Assembly: GCA_023101885.1 (NCBI GenBank)
Contig: JALPQD010000143.1
Location: forward strand, 3,683,723 to 3,747,722
Length of the DNA: 64,000 nt
Direction: 5' to 3'
Origin: Typhlomys cinereus
Taxonomy: Eukaryota; Chordata; Mammalia; Rodentia; Platacanthomyidae
The number at the start of each line of letters is the position of its first letter. The stretch's first letter is position 1. Below, piece after piece: positions 23,091-34,330 of this stretch. The notes below the pieces were generated by a model, which was not told where the DNA came from, ran no database searches, and saw only the letters and a program-made list of their open reading frames with translations. The position numbers and the translations under genes are program-made.

Positions 23091-23922
23091 CAACATGCTC
23101 ACGGGTTCTGAGGAGTCATGACGCGCCACCTCAGGAAGAGGTTTGCATTGCTCTTACTTCCATTTAGCATCCCAGAGAAAACTGAAGGCAGCTTTGTTTT
23201 CATTTCATTGCTTAGGTATTTTTAAATCTTTAACTTTACTTAAAAAAATTGGGAACATTTTAATCATTAGAAAACCTTCCTGATGAATTGAATTATTGCT
23301 CTCAGTTCTTCTTCCCTTTTTTTTTTTTGAAATTCTGCAGGTGCTTCCATAGTGGGGAGCGTCTTCCAGCTCCTTGACCTTGATCAGCTGACTTGCTTTC
23401 CAGAGTCATGTCATGACTCTTTCCTCATCCTGCTTCAGTCACGTGGACCAATCGTGACCCACGTACATGTACCGTTCTTAGTCTTGAAGGTTAATCCTCC
23501 TTCGGAGTCCAGTCCCTTATTCTGAGTCACTCTCTTAAGAGAATTGGGCACAGTTTTACTGCTTTTCCTTTTTTTTTTTAATCATTGCTCAGTCTCCTTA
23601 AGTAACTTGCTGAGATAAGGACCATCTGTTCATTTGTTATGAAGAAAAGAGTTCATTCAATAAATGATAAATAAAATAAAATTTTGTTTATTTCACAAAA
23701 CAGTTCATTCAGTAAATATTGTTTGTATTTTTGTACACTTGCAAGTAACATTATTAGGGCATTCTCTATACAAGAAAAATTCCTTGGCTCCAAAGCTATT
23801 CTGCATTGAGAATGGCATGTGCACAGTCCAGTGACAAGCAAGATTCTAATCCACTTCATTCCCACTTACACAAATTCACCCATATTTGGAGCACTTCCAT
23901 ATAGTTCTTTCTTGAATCATGG
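23091..23922. other. Unique intergenic sequence with palindromes
   Basis: Contains a perfect interrupted palindrome 'gagtcatgtcatgactc' (23,403-23,419) and a CACGTG E-box at 23,440. The region 23,645-23,730 has repeated 'ttcatt..caataaat' units that faintly resemble an antisense L2 end. No gene is seen. Confidence 0.35.
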
Positions 23923-24239
23923 CAAAGATTTCTTTTTTTTAAATTATTCTTATTTCTGATCATGCAAACTTAACAGGTACACTGGTCCCCTCCCTTCCTC
24001 CACCCCCACCCCCCTGCTCCCCTCCTTCGCTCTCCCCTTCCTCCCCATCCCCCAGTGTCTCCCCCAATCCTGGAGCATCCTTCAATGTGCATGCCAACCT
24101 CTCCTCTGAGTCCTCCTCTCTGATGAGGTGCAAGGACCCAGCGGCATTTCCCAGAACCCTTTCCTGTGTTCCCCTTAAGCATAGGAACACTACTGTGGCT
24201 GTCAATCCCTTGCTTCCAAGGATCCTAGTGTCAAAGATT
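23923..24239 (-). mobile_element. Short 5'-truncated L1 3' UTR, antisense, with TSD
   Basis: Poly-T, then 'ctgatcatgcaaacttaaca', a C-rich block and 'gatcctagtg'. It is the reverse complement of the terminal 300 bp of the sense L1 at 48.26-48.57 kb. Flanked by 'caaagatt' at 23,923-23,930 and 24,232-24,239, a probable short target duplication. Confidence 0.8.
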
Positions 24240-25189
24240 GCAAAGGCTGACTTAGCAACCTTTCCATACAGCTTTCCTCTGGATAACTTTGGGCTTGGTT
24301 GACATACTGTCGGTACTTTTCAGTGTTTTTATACTTGACTGCTGAGGCTCTGACAGGGAAGGGCTTGTTAGCCACCGACAGCGCAGATGATCCTAAGGAA
24401 TCTGGCACAAAGAAAACAATACACTTTCTCCACAATTTGTGCCGGCTTTTGCTTTCGGAGAATCCATCTGGTGCGGAAATGTCCGCCGGGAACACTTCAC
24501 GATATACCAGGACTGACTGATGAGCCCAGGAGCCCGTCTGCATTGGAGAAAGCTGGATATGTTGCTCTGCACCTCATTTCCCAGCCTGCCAAGTGGAATG
24601 CGCTGGCCGGCATGACAGACGACACCCTGAAATGGCCAGATTTCGTTCACTTATAAAATGAGGCGATAGAATTGCTCTGTTAGGCTGTGAGAAGCCTAGT
24701 GTCTATACTGCAAAAAGAACTTTCAAACCCTTAATGATTCCACTTTGCACTTCTCTAGTCTAATGATGTGCTCTCCTGTGACCTTGAGCTTCAAAGTGTG
24801 TCAGATTCTTTGGCTGGTGCTGATATCATGTGCCTACTTTCAATCCCCCTCCTCCCACTTTGGTGGAGGAGAGACTGGAGGCAGCTTCTTTCTTTGTTGT
24901 ATCCCCAGAGAAACATGTTTCCTAGCAACATATGCCTCCTCCCAGGCTCCCTTCTTCGTGACCATTGAGGCATAGTACTTCCCACTTACCAAGAAGTTTG
25001 GGAGAGTCATCCTCCTCATGTCCCTACTGGATGGTTTACTCTCTTGCGCATCTCTTTGAGCATCTCTTTTGAGCATCTCTTAACTAGCACACATCCTGTT
25101 TCCTTTGACTACATAACAAGTTTATGGGTTTTGTGTGTAATAAGTGTGACTTTCATGTCATCCAAATACGGTCTTTGTGAATAGCAGCA
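24240..25189. other. Unique sequence; possible regulatory element at 24,240-24,720
   Basis: The first 480 bp are unusual for the window: non-repetitive, retaining several CpGs ('gtgccggcttttgctttcgg', 'gtgcggaaatgtccgccggg') and holding SOX-like ACAAAG and ACAAT sites. Overlapping open frames of up to 113 codons exist on both strands but without any recognisable domain. The remainder to 25,189 shows nothing identifiable. Confidence 0.45.
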
Positions 25190-25262
25190 AACTGGACTAT
25201 AAGCCCCATGAGGGAAGGCACAGTCTGTCTTGTTCACTCTTTGCTTAGCAAGCCATGCAGAA
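25190..25262 (+). mobile_element. L2 3'-end relic, sense
   Basis: 'ggactataagccccatgagg' and 'cacagtctgtcttgttcact' match the conserved 3' end pattern of L2 (or MIR) elements. Confidence 0.55.
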
Positions 25263-26044
25263 AGCCACGACCTGCCAATCCCTGCTTTGGCTCAGCACAT
25301 TCTAGCCTTTGCTTTCATAAACTACAACAGTTCTCTGTGTCTCTCCGCTCAATCTTTACCTGTGAGAACACAAAAAAATGAGGAGAATCCCTTCCCCAAT
25401 ACAAAAGCTGGATTTCTGACTCACAAAAATGTGAAACACTGTAATGGTCACTCAGCTGTAGTGTAGTTGATCAAAACATGCACCAAGCAGTCTTCAGTAA
25501 GAAAGGGGAAGAAGGAGGAAGAGAACCCGATTTAACTGCCATCTGCTCCACCCTATGGCTCTGTCTTCAGTCCCATGGGATATTGGGATGATCCTTGAAT
25601 TCCATAATTTCAAGTTCTGATAGCAAAGAAGTAAATTCAATTTTTCTGCATAAATGAGCTCTGCCTTATCTCTATCTAGGGAAATAGAATAGATCTTCAA
25701 GTCTTCTGTGACATATTTGTCTGTAGCAGGGGTCAGTGCAGAAGCCAACCCTCCAACCAAAGATTTGAGAGGGGTTCAGATTTCCTCAAGTAGTCCTAAA
25801 AGTATAATCTAATGAGTTCTCTTTCTTTAGTGACTAGGGTCTTAATGCCATCTCTACTATTTCACTTGTTATTCTAGAGAAAAAGTCTAATATTAGTCTT
25901 TTATCTGTAAGGTCATCTTATTTTTACTGTTTACCTAACTTTTATTCCTATGACTATCATTTTTATGAAAATGCATCTTCTATGAAGGAGTCCATGGGAT
26001 ATCAATTATTCATAATTGCTTTTCTTATTTTTATTCTCTTAATT
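25263..26044. other. Unique intergenic sequence
   Basis: No repeat or gene recognised. Frames of 78 codons (plus) and 88 codons (minus) lack domains. Confidence 0.4.
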
Positions 26045-26440
26045 TCAGTTAGTCAGTTTTTTATGTCAATTTGAGAACTGAGCCTTTGGCCTATCTATGA
26101 AATCATTTACTTAAGGCAAGGCTCTGAGCAATCCTGCAGGTGATTATCAAATTGACATGGAAAGACCTAGCCTACATAGACTGGGGCCATAGAGTAGGTG
26201 GATAAGATGGAGAGAGAAATGGTTGCAAGTTGGTGACTGGCAACGTAGAAAATGTGCCTTTCCTCAGGTCTTCTGTGGACATGGTATGTCTTCGCCCCTC
26301 AGCTGCTGTTAATGGCTCTGCCATCAGAATGGACTGTGTCCTGAAATCACAAATGAGAACAAAAATCTCCTTGTTCTCCTAAATTATTTGGGTTATATGT
26401 TCGTATCAGCAACTGATAAATACCTAACACAGCTCTTCAA
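26045..26440 (+). mobile_element. ERVL-type LTR, sense
   Basis: 'cagttttttatgtcaatttg' start, 'gattatcaaattgacatgga', 'actggggccatagagtaggt' middle and a 3' part 'tcagaatggactgtgtcct' then 'agcaactgataaatacctaa'. Order and orientation fit a rodent ERVL-type LTR related to those at 0.8 and 29.8 kb. Confidence 0.5.
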
Positions 26441-26459
26441 GTATTATGGAACAATTTTT

Positions 26460-26768
26460 TACACGTATGTGTATGCATGTGAATGTGTACATGAGTGTAC
26501 AGGCATGTATACAAGAGGACACTTGAGTGTGTGAGTGTGTGTGTGTGAGTGTGTGTGTGTGTGTGTAGGCCCAAGGGTGACATCTGAAATCATCGTGGAT
26601 TGCTATATTTCCTTATTAATTTTCCCTAGGGTATCCCAGGATCTGCCTTCTAGGGCCACAATTGCAGGCCACAGCCACATCATCCCAGAATGTTTGCATT
26701 GGATCTGCAGATCCAAACTCAGGTCCTTTTACTTGCAAGGCAAAAGTTTAATCTCCACAACCCATGGA
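26460..26768 (-). mobile_element. B2-like SINE, antisense, (TG)n end
   Basis: (TG)n, 'taggcccaagggtgacatct', 'ctgcagatccaaactcaggt' and 'acttgcaaggcaaaag'. This is the reverse complement of the window's main B2-like SINE, ending within its A-box region. Confidence 0.7.
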
Positions 26769-28049
26769 ACGATTTGTTTTTTGTTTATGTCTGGAGCTGA
26801 GAATGATGGGAAACTGGTTGTAGTGCTCGTGTCCAGGGTTTTTCAGATCATGTCATGGCCTCCTCACCAGCTCCGGCCAGCTGGGTAGATTCTAGAGCTC
26901 TCCCTGCAATAGTCTTTATCTTTTCAGATCTTCCTGTGATCTGTTTTCCATGAATATATACTGAGAAGACATGGATCAGAGAGCTGTAGAGGTTCTTCAC
27001 ATTTAGAAGTGTCCAGCAACCTTTTAGGAAAATAAAGCCAGGCCTTCCATGCAGGAACCAGGGGAGGGAAAACAATTCTTTCAGTCTGGATTGATGATCA
27101 TGTTCTCCTTCAGGGGAAATGCCTCTTTTCTGACTGTGACATTTGAAAGTGATTGCTTCCCTGAGAACTTCTGTGCTAAATGCTACCTGAATACTTGTAG
27201 ATGCATTGTGATTAGAGCATTGGCTGGTGCTTATAGTCTGGGTCATCAAGTGGTGGAGTAATTCATTACAGGAAAAAGAAGTCAAACAAAACAAAGTTGT
27301 TACCAAGTTCCTTCTGATGCAAGACATCAATTAAAGTTGAGTTGTCAGTTATCCTATTGCCTCAGCCTTCTGAGTTCTGGGATTATAGGAGCTACTGAAC
27401 ATTTTATAAGACAACATGGTGTGCATAACTAATGCAGCAATTCCAAGCGGTCGCATGCACACGCTTAGTAGCATGTGCAGAAAGAGAATAGTAGCAGAAA
27501 GAGAGGCCTTTTCTTCATTTGTGCTGAATTGTTGCTGTTTTTACAACTGTCTTCTGATTTTGTATTCCTTAAGACAAAGGCATGAAAGCAAAGAAAATGA
27601 CTAAAAAGAAATATGACAAGACACAAATAGCCCAGGTTTCAGTGACATAAATTTTGTGTCTCTGCAATTCTAAGTTTTATAGCAATCTTCGACCTGTCTC
27701 TCCCCAGGCAAGCAGACTGAAGCAGTGCAGTCCCTGTGGGGCTGTTTGATTTGCATCTTGGAGATTCATTGCCACGAGTTCTCTAATACCTTTGCTTCAG
27801 ACCAGAAAGTGGAACCACTTCGTGAACACATTTCTTCTTCCTGTCAGAACATGGTTCCAACACGTTAGATCATGCCCATCTAAGAGTTTTGCACTCCATT
27901 TTGAGTAACTATCCCCCCCTTTCCTCTGTGTAACTCAGAGGTTCTCAAGCCTTGACTGAACCACACAGATACCCCTGTGATGTTTTTATTCTTATCCACA
28001 CCCCCTACTCCTCCCAGGCCAATTATGTGAGAATCTCTGGCCAATGGGA
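26769..28049. other. Unique intergenic sequence with a B1 scrap
   Basis: Mostly unique. At 27,340-27,400, 'ctattgcctcagccttctga' and 'gttctgggattatagg' form a short antisense B1 piece. A 160-codon minus frame at 26.85-27.33 kb has no recognisable domain, and no supporting splice or promoter signal is evident. Confidence 0.4.
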
Positions 28050-28415
28050 GCTGGACATGGTTGTATCTGTTATTTTTTCATGGCTCTGACCAAAATACCT
28101 GATGGAAACAACTCAAGAGAAGCCACACACACTTCCAGAGAGGTCAGTCCATCATGGCAGGGAAGACATGGGAGAGATCATAGCAGCAGGAACCTATGCT
28201 GGGGGTGGGGGAGGAGACACCTTAAATTGTGGTGGGCCAGGAAGCAGAGAATTCAGCTAGGATTAGGGGAGTATAATCTTCAATGTCCACCTATTTTTCT
28301 CAGTCAGTCAGTCCTGCTTGCCAACGGCTCTACAGAATCCCATCAATCAAGCTCTAAGCCTGTGGGAGCATGTCATATTCAAACCACAGCAGTTCACATA
28401 AAACTTGTAGTGTGC
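28050..28415 (-). mobile_element. MaLR-type LTR, antisense
   Basis: 'tctgaccaaaatacctgatgg', then 'gtcagtccatcatggcaggg', 'catagcagcaggaacctatg', 'atgtcatattcaaaccacag'. This is the characteristic antisense MaLR LTR order from 3' end to 5' end. Confidence 0.65.
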
Positions 28416-29524
28416 ATCCAGCCTGGAAACACTGCACTAACTAATTTTCACCCTGAAGTGTTTATAGAAACCACCTCTCTTCACAATTTTCCTCTCCCTG
28501 TATAAAGATGTCTTTTTTTTTTTTTTTCCTAACCACTTCTGAGATAGACAGTAAGAGAAAAGTCCAAAGAACAGCCTGGATGAGTGTGTGGTGAGTTGAG
28601 CATTGCAGTCTAGGTGACCCCACTGATACGGAGTGTCACAAAGATACCTCCTTCCTTAATCAGCCAGCTCTAATCAGGAACCGTGCAGCTCCTTCTGTTA
28701 CATAATCAATCGCTCCCTCAAATGCTTCATTTCCTTAACTGACAGGATTTGGGTGTGTGTGTGTGGAGGGGGGTCAGACAGAGGACCTGGAATGGATATT
28801 GGTATTCAGAGCAGCCTCAAACCCCATCCTCACCTCTGGCAACTAGTCTGCAACCTCCAGTGTGACCCTTTTGCTTTCTTGCTGACACAAAGGCTATAAA
28901 AATCAACAACCCCACAGGCTTCTCTGACCCATGCCTCCTATCGTGGCCTCCCTTCCATCTCATTCTTTCTTCCCTGGCTGTGATGTAGGGCTCTCTAGCT
29001 GCCCTCTAGTCTCTCATTATTGGTCAAATAAATTTTTCTCCAACCTGCCCCCCATCCATGGTTCTGAGCAGAAGAAAACTTCCCTGAGCCAGAAGGAAGG
29101 TTGCTTTCTTAGCAACGACGGTCTCTTTTTCTCTACAGTTCTCACCACGTCCGTTTCTGGAACATTTCCCCATTCTTTAGCACAGTGGTCAAGAGACAAA
29201 AGAATATATTTGCTATGCAGAGCTTATATTTAGTATTCCGATTGTGCTAACCCGGCAGAAAAAGTTCCACAGGCTTTTACATCCATTAACTCTTTTCTCT
29301 GCCTGTGCTTGTGGCCAGGCTCCTAGTGTAAGACAACGAAAAAGCCACAGGCCTGTGCAGGACACCACAGTGAGTCATGTCTCTCTGGGCTTCAGAGTCT
29401 CCATGTGTAAAAACTATAACCATCCCTGCCTGTTATTGTAAGTGACATGGCTTATGGGAGTAAGATTTAGAAACGAAGAAATGGAAAGCATCTCTCTGTG
29501 TTATTTCATAAACAAACTCTACAG
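28416..29524. other. Unique intergenic sequence
   Basis: Poly-T at 28,512-28,526 and a short (TG)n at 28,752-28,765. The 100-codon plus frame at 28.93-29.23 kb overlaps an opposite-strand frame and has no recognised domain. Confidence 0.4.
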
Positions 29525-29804
29525 ATCCCACATTCAATATATTTTGATGAATTTGCCCACCATGTAACCAATATCCAAGCCAGGCATAAAACTTAGTGTC
29601 ATTGTAGAAAGATCCATTTAATCCCTACCATATCTCTACCACCTCAGACAGTCATTATTTTGATTTCTATTAAAAAATTCACGTTTTCTGTCCTTGCATT
29701 TGGATAAATAGGATTATACAGTGTATGCTCTTGACATTAGGCTTCTTGCTAAAACATTTCATTAGTGTGATGTGACTGTGTTTTGTGTGTGACTCTGTGC
29801 CAGT
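29525..29804 (-). mobile_element. Ancient L1 (L1M-type) 3' end, antisense, part 1
   Basis: 'tttgcccaccatgtaaccaa', then 'ttttgatttctattaaaaaa', 'aataggattatacagtgta' and 'acattaggcttcttgct'. This follows an antisense L1M 3' region. It resumes at 30,206 after an LTR insertion. Confidence 0.55.
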
Positions 29805-30205
29805 AAGATACAGGTATCAACTTGACAATTGGATTCCGAGATTTTAGGCACATATAGGAAGAGTTGTTTAATTATGACAAGTTGCGTCAAACTTATGGGA
29901 AATTATGTAGATGATATGGGAAGATCAAGCTGATGGTGCCCCCTGGGCAGATGGATAGGATGGAGAAAGTTGGTTCAAGGTATTGGCAAACTTTAGCATG
30001 TAGCCATATAAGCACGCTACAAGTGAGGAAGTATTTCCCTCTCCCAGCTCTTCCTGTGGATAACGTGCGGCCGTTCCCTTGGCCCATGATGTTGGTATGA
30101 ACTCTCCTACCATGCTGGTAAAATATAACTAGAATCAGAAGGAAACATAAGCCCTTTGTTTCTCTAAGTGAATACCTCCTGTATTCACATCAACATCACG
30201 AAGAG
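29805..30205 (+). mobile_element. ERVL-type LTR, sense, nested in ancient L1
   Basis: 'aggtatcaacttgacaattg' start, 'gatggtgccccctgggcaga' middle and an end near 'tattcacatcaacatcacga'. Flanking L1M blocks ('..gtgactgtgtt' and 'aactacaaattcctttgcct') rejoin in order once this segment is removed. Confidence 0.55.
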
Positions 30206-30302
30206 TAACTACAAATTCCTTTGCCTTACTGAGGAATGTTTAATGGTGTGAATGGGCCACCGTTTTTTTTTTTTTATCCACATTATTATTAATGAATCAT
30301 TT
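30206..30302 (-). mobile_element. Ancient L1 3' end, antisense, part 2
   Basis: 'ttactgaggaatgtttaatg' and 'ttatccacattattattaat' continue the L1M antisense order. Followed directly by a SINE. Confidence 0.45.
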
Positions 30303-30509
30303 GGAAGCTGAAGAGGTGGCTCAGGGGTTAAGCTCTGCCTCCCAAACAGAAGGTCATGAGTCCAGATCGCAAATGAAACTGTCAGGTGGAAATGGCAGCA
30401 GCCTGCAAAAATCTCAAACTGAAGCAAAAAGTAGGTAGGAGGGTGATTCCCAAAGTCACCCTTGGTCTTCCACATGGACACACAGTGCCCTCTGATACAC
30501 ACACACCCA

Positions 30510-30555
<46 letters not shown>

Positions 30556-30598
30556 TAAAATAAAGTAAAAATTTTTAAAAATTTAAAAATTAAAAAAG
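30303..30598 (+). mobile_element. B2-like SINE with long (CA)n tail
   Basis: Head 'gaggtggctcaggggttaag', body 'gtcacccttggtcttccaca', (CA)n at about 30,498-30,551 and an AT-rich end. Inserted within the ancient antisense L1. Confidence 0.75.
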
Positions 30599-30691
30599 AT
30601 TCTCAAAAAATATTTGCAGTTTTAACTATCATAAATAAAATTACTGTGATCAACTTTCTGTATTTTTTTGATATTTAAATGTAATAATTCA
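30599..30691 (-). mobile_element. Ancient L1 3' end, antisense, part 3
   Basis: 'ctatcataaataaaattact' resembles the L1M antisense phrase 'ctattatgaataaagctgct'. It connects to the L1M part resuming at 30,977. Confidence 0.4.
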
Positions 30692-30921
30692 GGTTGGAGA
30701 GATGGTTCAGGGTTTAAAGCTTTTGCCTCATAAGCAAAAGGACCTGAACTCAGTCCTCAGATCCCATGTAAAAACGGCAGGTGGATATGGCTGTGGCCTA
30801 TAATTCTGGCCCTAAAAAGCAGAGCCTGGAAAACCCTAGAGCAAAAAAAATAAGGAGGTAAAACAATCTAAAATGATTCCCTCCACAGGCACAAACACTC
30901 AAATGCCTTTTTGTGTGGACA

Positions 30922-30967
<46 letters not shown>

Positions 30968-30976
30968 TGCAAAAAA
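30692..30976 (+). mobile_element. B2-like SINE with (CA)n tail
   Basis: Head 'ggttggagagatggttcagg', B-box region 'gaactcagtcctcagatccc', (CA)n at about 30,924-30,962. It is more diverged than the copy at 30.3 kb and has an A-rich stretch at 30,843-30,850. Confidence 0.75.
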
Positions 30977-31492
30977 TACTATTTTGTATTTCTTGGGTGT
31001 GCACTGAAAGTGGAATGGTCAAGTTCTGAAGTAGGTGTAAGTGCCCCTTTATAAGATTACTGCTAAGCTGCTTTCTAATGTAGTTGCGAGAAAATTTCAC
31101 TCAAACCATATCGCTTTCAGGCTTTTCAGCCTCTTCAAGCTTAGCCATTCTAGTGGGCTCTGCCTGATTTTAATTTGCATTTCCCCAGATGACTAATGCA
31201 CTGATCATCTTTTCATATGCTTATTGGCCATTCATGCATATTCTTGGCTGAAGATTCAAGTCTTCTGCTTATTTTAAAAATTAGGTCGTCACTGCTTTAC
31301 AGAAGATCTTTAAATATCTTGACCATAATTCCTTTATCAAATGTATATATTGTGAATATTTCAGACTATGCCTTGGCCTTAAATTTCTTAGCAATTGCCT
31401 TTTGATAGGACATATTTAAAACTTTGATGTATTCTAATCTATTTCTTGTTCCTGGTGTGAGCTTTCAGCAAAAACCTTCGCCTAACCCACTG
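30977..31492 (-). mobile_element. Ancient L1 3' end, antisense, part 4
   Basis: 'taatttgcatttccccagat', 'catcttttcatatgcttatt', 'ggccattcatgcatattctt' and 'aatctatttcttgttcctgg' are well-kept antisense L1M blocks from the ORF2/3' region. It ends at the MaLR LTR near 31,493. Confidence 0.7.
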
Positions 31493-31865
31493 CTAGTTGC
31501 AGTTACTGTTCTTTTGCTGCAAGATAGCACTTCTACCCAGTCAGAAAGGGAGAAGAGGAGATCTATTTGGCTTATGGCTCCAGAGGACATGGTCCTTTGT
31601 GTGAGAATGGCATTGTAGAAGGCAAGGAGAAGGTAGAAGCAGGAAGTGAGTTCAAGTCACTGCAGCAACCAGGAAGCATCAGGAAGACAGAAACAGAAGT
31701 GGGTCTAGGCTGCCAAACCTCGAGGTCCTTCCCCTGTACCTGCCTTCCTCCACTACGACTCCACCTTCCAAAGATGCCACGACCTTCCCAAACGATAACA
31801 AGCAAGGGATTCAAACACATGAACCCGTGGCTGACAGCCGTTCAAACCATGACACACTGTTGTTC
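31493..31865 (-). mobile_element. MaLR-type LTR, antisense
   Basis: 'ttcttttgctgcaagatagc', 'tttggcttatggctccagag', 'ccaaacgataacaagcaagg' and 'ttcaaaccatgacac'. Same family as the next copy, about 160 bp downstream in the same orientation. Confidence 0.6.
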
Positions 31866-32027
31866 TACACTTGGAGTTCTGTTGGATTTGGGTTCAGATT
31901 TCCTTGTTTTGATGTCCACTAAGTTCCTTCTAGCCAGGAAGTTAGACTTGTCATCAACTTTCACAAACTTATGCCATTATTTCTTCAGTTGTTTTTACAT
32001 CCTCTTCCCTTTTTGGAGACAATTTGT
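31866..32027. other. Spacer between two antisense MaLR LTRs
   Basis: About 160 bp without recognised repeat. It could be a scrap of internal MaLR sequence or of the host L1. Confidence 0.3.
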
Positions 32028-32352
32028 AACAGTTACTCTTAACTATTGCTGTGAGAGAACACCCAAAGTCAAGCAACTTATGGGAGAAAGGGAGATTTAT
32101 TCAGCTTACGGTTCCAGAAGGAAGGTACAGTCTCTCAAAGCAGAGGCGGCATGGCTGGCTGGCCAAAGCTGGAGGAGGCTAAGTCACTACAGACATCTTG
32201 GAAGCTTGCTGCAAAGACAGACTTCTCGTGGAGGTAGGGTGGGACTAATTCACCCCTTTCGACTGCCTTCCTCCAGCAAGGCTCCACCTCTCAAGGTGCC
32301 ATGACCTTGCCAAACATATAAGACTGTGGGGGACACATTTCAAACCATGACA
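32028..32352 (-). mobile_element. MaLR-type LTR, antisense
   Basis: 'attgctgtgagagaacaccc', 'ggagatttattcagcttacg', 'tgcaaagacagacttct' and 'acacatttcaaaccatgaca'. The minus-strand AATAAA-type signal lies near 32,096. The 245-codon plus frame crossing this and the previous LTR is fortuitous. Confidence 0.65.
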
Positions 32353-32949
32353 CAATTGAATATATATACTTCATATGAAATATGTTTATAATTTTAGATT
32401 GGGAATTTTATTGTAAAAAAAACTATTTCATTGTTTTTTTGCTTCTACATCTCTTGATAACTTACCTGCCCGCCCACCTTGTTTTTTATCCAGCATTATT
32501 AAGTGCACCTCCCCTATGAGTTACCCTTCATGTCTTCTTTCTTTGGTTTTCAAACATTTGTTTATGCTGTGAAATTGATGGGATAATCTCTGGATGTATT
32601 CTATTTAGATTTCTACTAATCTTGTGTCTATGGTTCAAAATTTGGGCACAAGATATTTCTTTCATCTGCCATTATTTTTCTATCATTCTCTCTTCTTCCT
32701 CTTGTGTTATTGAGTTGATTATAATCATTAAGAAATTGACTTGACCTAGGTTGGACTGAAGATGAACTCAGATGGAATCCTCCATTAATTAGAACAAGAC
32801 ATGATTCTTCAGATAGAGGGATTTGATTTCTTGATAGGTCACTGATTAAAATGAAGAGGGAATGGGTTATTGTTTGAATAGTTTCTTGTGAAGTCCAGTA
32901 TCTATTGGGAAAACAGAAGGACTTTTTGAGGGAGCGAGAGGAGGGGGAG
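32353..32949. other. Unique intergenic sequence
   Basis: No repeat recognised. The 126-codon minus frame at 32,628-33,008 partly covers the next B1 scrap and has no known domain. Confidence 0.35.
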
Positions 32950-33043
32950 GCTAACATGGTCCTGGCTGGCCTTGTACCTGAACTGATCCTCCTGCTTCCA
33001 CCTCCCAAGGGCTGGGATTACATTGGTTTAATACCATGTCCAA
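32950..33043 (-). mobile_element. B1-type SINE fragment, antisense
   Basis: 'acatggtcctggctggcctt', 'ctgatcctcctgcttccacc' and 'gggctgggattacattgg' form the reverse complement of the 7SL-derived B1 core. Confidence 0.7.
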
Positions 33044-33849
33044 CACTTTTCATGTTCTGCTACATTCCTATGAAGTGTTGTTTTAAGTATAGCACTATAG
33101 TTACAGCCAATGTAGTTGACTATAGATATAAATTTGTAATTTTTATAGTTTTGATTTTTGTTTTTCTTATATTGATTTTGACTATTTTTATTTAAACATA
33201 CATACCTGTTAAAACTGTGGCCTTTAGTCAAAAGTTTTCCTATTTTCTTTGCGATGAATTTTGCTCTTTGACAGTTTTACACATGTATGTGATTTATTCT
33301 ATCTATTTTCTCCTCTGTGTTCTCCCCATTGGTTCCTCCCACCATCATCTCAACATCACTTTCCTCCCATTCTCAATGTCATTGTGTTTTGTGTACATTG
33401 CATTTATCCACTGTCCCCTGTGTGACACTGGTATTGGCATCTTCTTTTGGAGCCCAGTAGTTTCATCCATGGACACATAATTCGATATTTTTACCCTCAC
33501 CTCCTCCACCAATCGTTTGGTTACCCACAGTTCACCATTTCTTTGTAGGGTCCGTTTCTCCTCAGTTAAGAGATGATCTTTGATTAAGCAGGTGCTCTGT
33601 GGGCTTAGTACCAGCAATCACCTCTGCTGTGGGTTTGTGACTGCGATGGCTGGGTTGTTTTGGAAGATGGCATTTTCCAACTCTTTGCCCTGTCTTCTGT
33701 TTTGTCTGCCTCATCATACACAGAGGTTCCTGAACCTTTGGAATTAGTGTATATAATGCCGAATTTTCAAATTTAATCTTAACCTCTTGTGCAATCATGT
33801 TTTTTTTTTTTCCAGTGGCACTCACTCTGGCTTTGTGTAGCCCTTTAGT
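33044..33849. other. Unique intergenic sequence
   Basis: T-rich. Frames of 87-96 codons are compositional. Poly-T at 33,800-33,811. Confidence 0.35.
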
Positions 33850-34166
33850 TTTTATTCCCTTGAATTGGGATATTAAGTTATTTTGCTATTGAATTATAAG
33901 TATTTCTTTTATATTTTGGATATTTACCCCTTTAGCAAATTGTGGTTTACAAAGAATTTCTGAATTTTCAAAAGGGAGAAATGGGAGGAAAGTGATCACT
34001 CTCTTATTGTTTTCTTTGCCTTTTAAAAGCTTTTCAGTTTAGTGAAATCCTATCCATTAATTTTGACCAAAGTCATGATGTTTTTCTTTTGTGTTTTCTT
34101 TCAGAAGAATATTGTAATTTCAGTTGTTACATTTTAAACTTTAATCCACTTTGGTTTGATTGATCA

Positions 34167-34200
<34 letters not shown>

Positions 34201-34330
34201 GTAACATCACACATTTGTTTTTTGGCTTTCAGGTATCCAGTTTTCCTAGCAATGTCTGTTGGGAAAGCTGTCCTGTATTTTCTTCATTCTATATTCTCAG
34301 CACTCTTCTCCACACTGATCTGATTCTAAC
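33850..34330 (-). mobile_element. Ancient L1 ORF2 region, antisense, with (TG)n
   Basis: 'atattttggatatttacccc', 'tttaatccactttggtttga' and 'ggtatccagttttcctagca' follow the antisense L1 ORF2 3' half. A (TG)n microsatellite has expanded inside at 34,170-34,199. Confidence 0.6.
34170..34199. repeat. (TG)n microsatellite
   Basis: Fifteen uninterrupted TG units within antisense L1 ORF2. Confidence 0.9.

Noticed and set aside
24202..24656. Cluster of overlapping frames (113, 89, 85, 73 codons) suggesting an exon
   Set aside because: Frames lie on both strands with no family resemblance. The block looks more like non-coding unique DNA with kept CpGs.
26848..27330. 160-codon minus-strand frame
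   Set aside because: No recognisable domain and no promoter or splice context, in unique AT-rich DNA where such a length can arise by chance.
31567..32304. 245-codon open frame on the plus strand, the longest in the window
   Set aside because: It crosses two antisense MaLR LTRs and their spacer, has no domain and no exon signals, so it is fortuitous.
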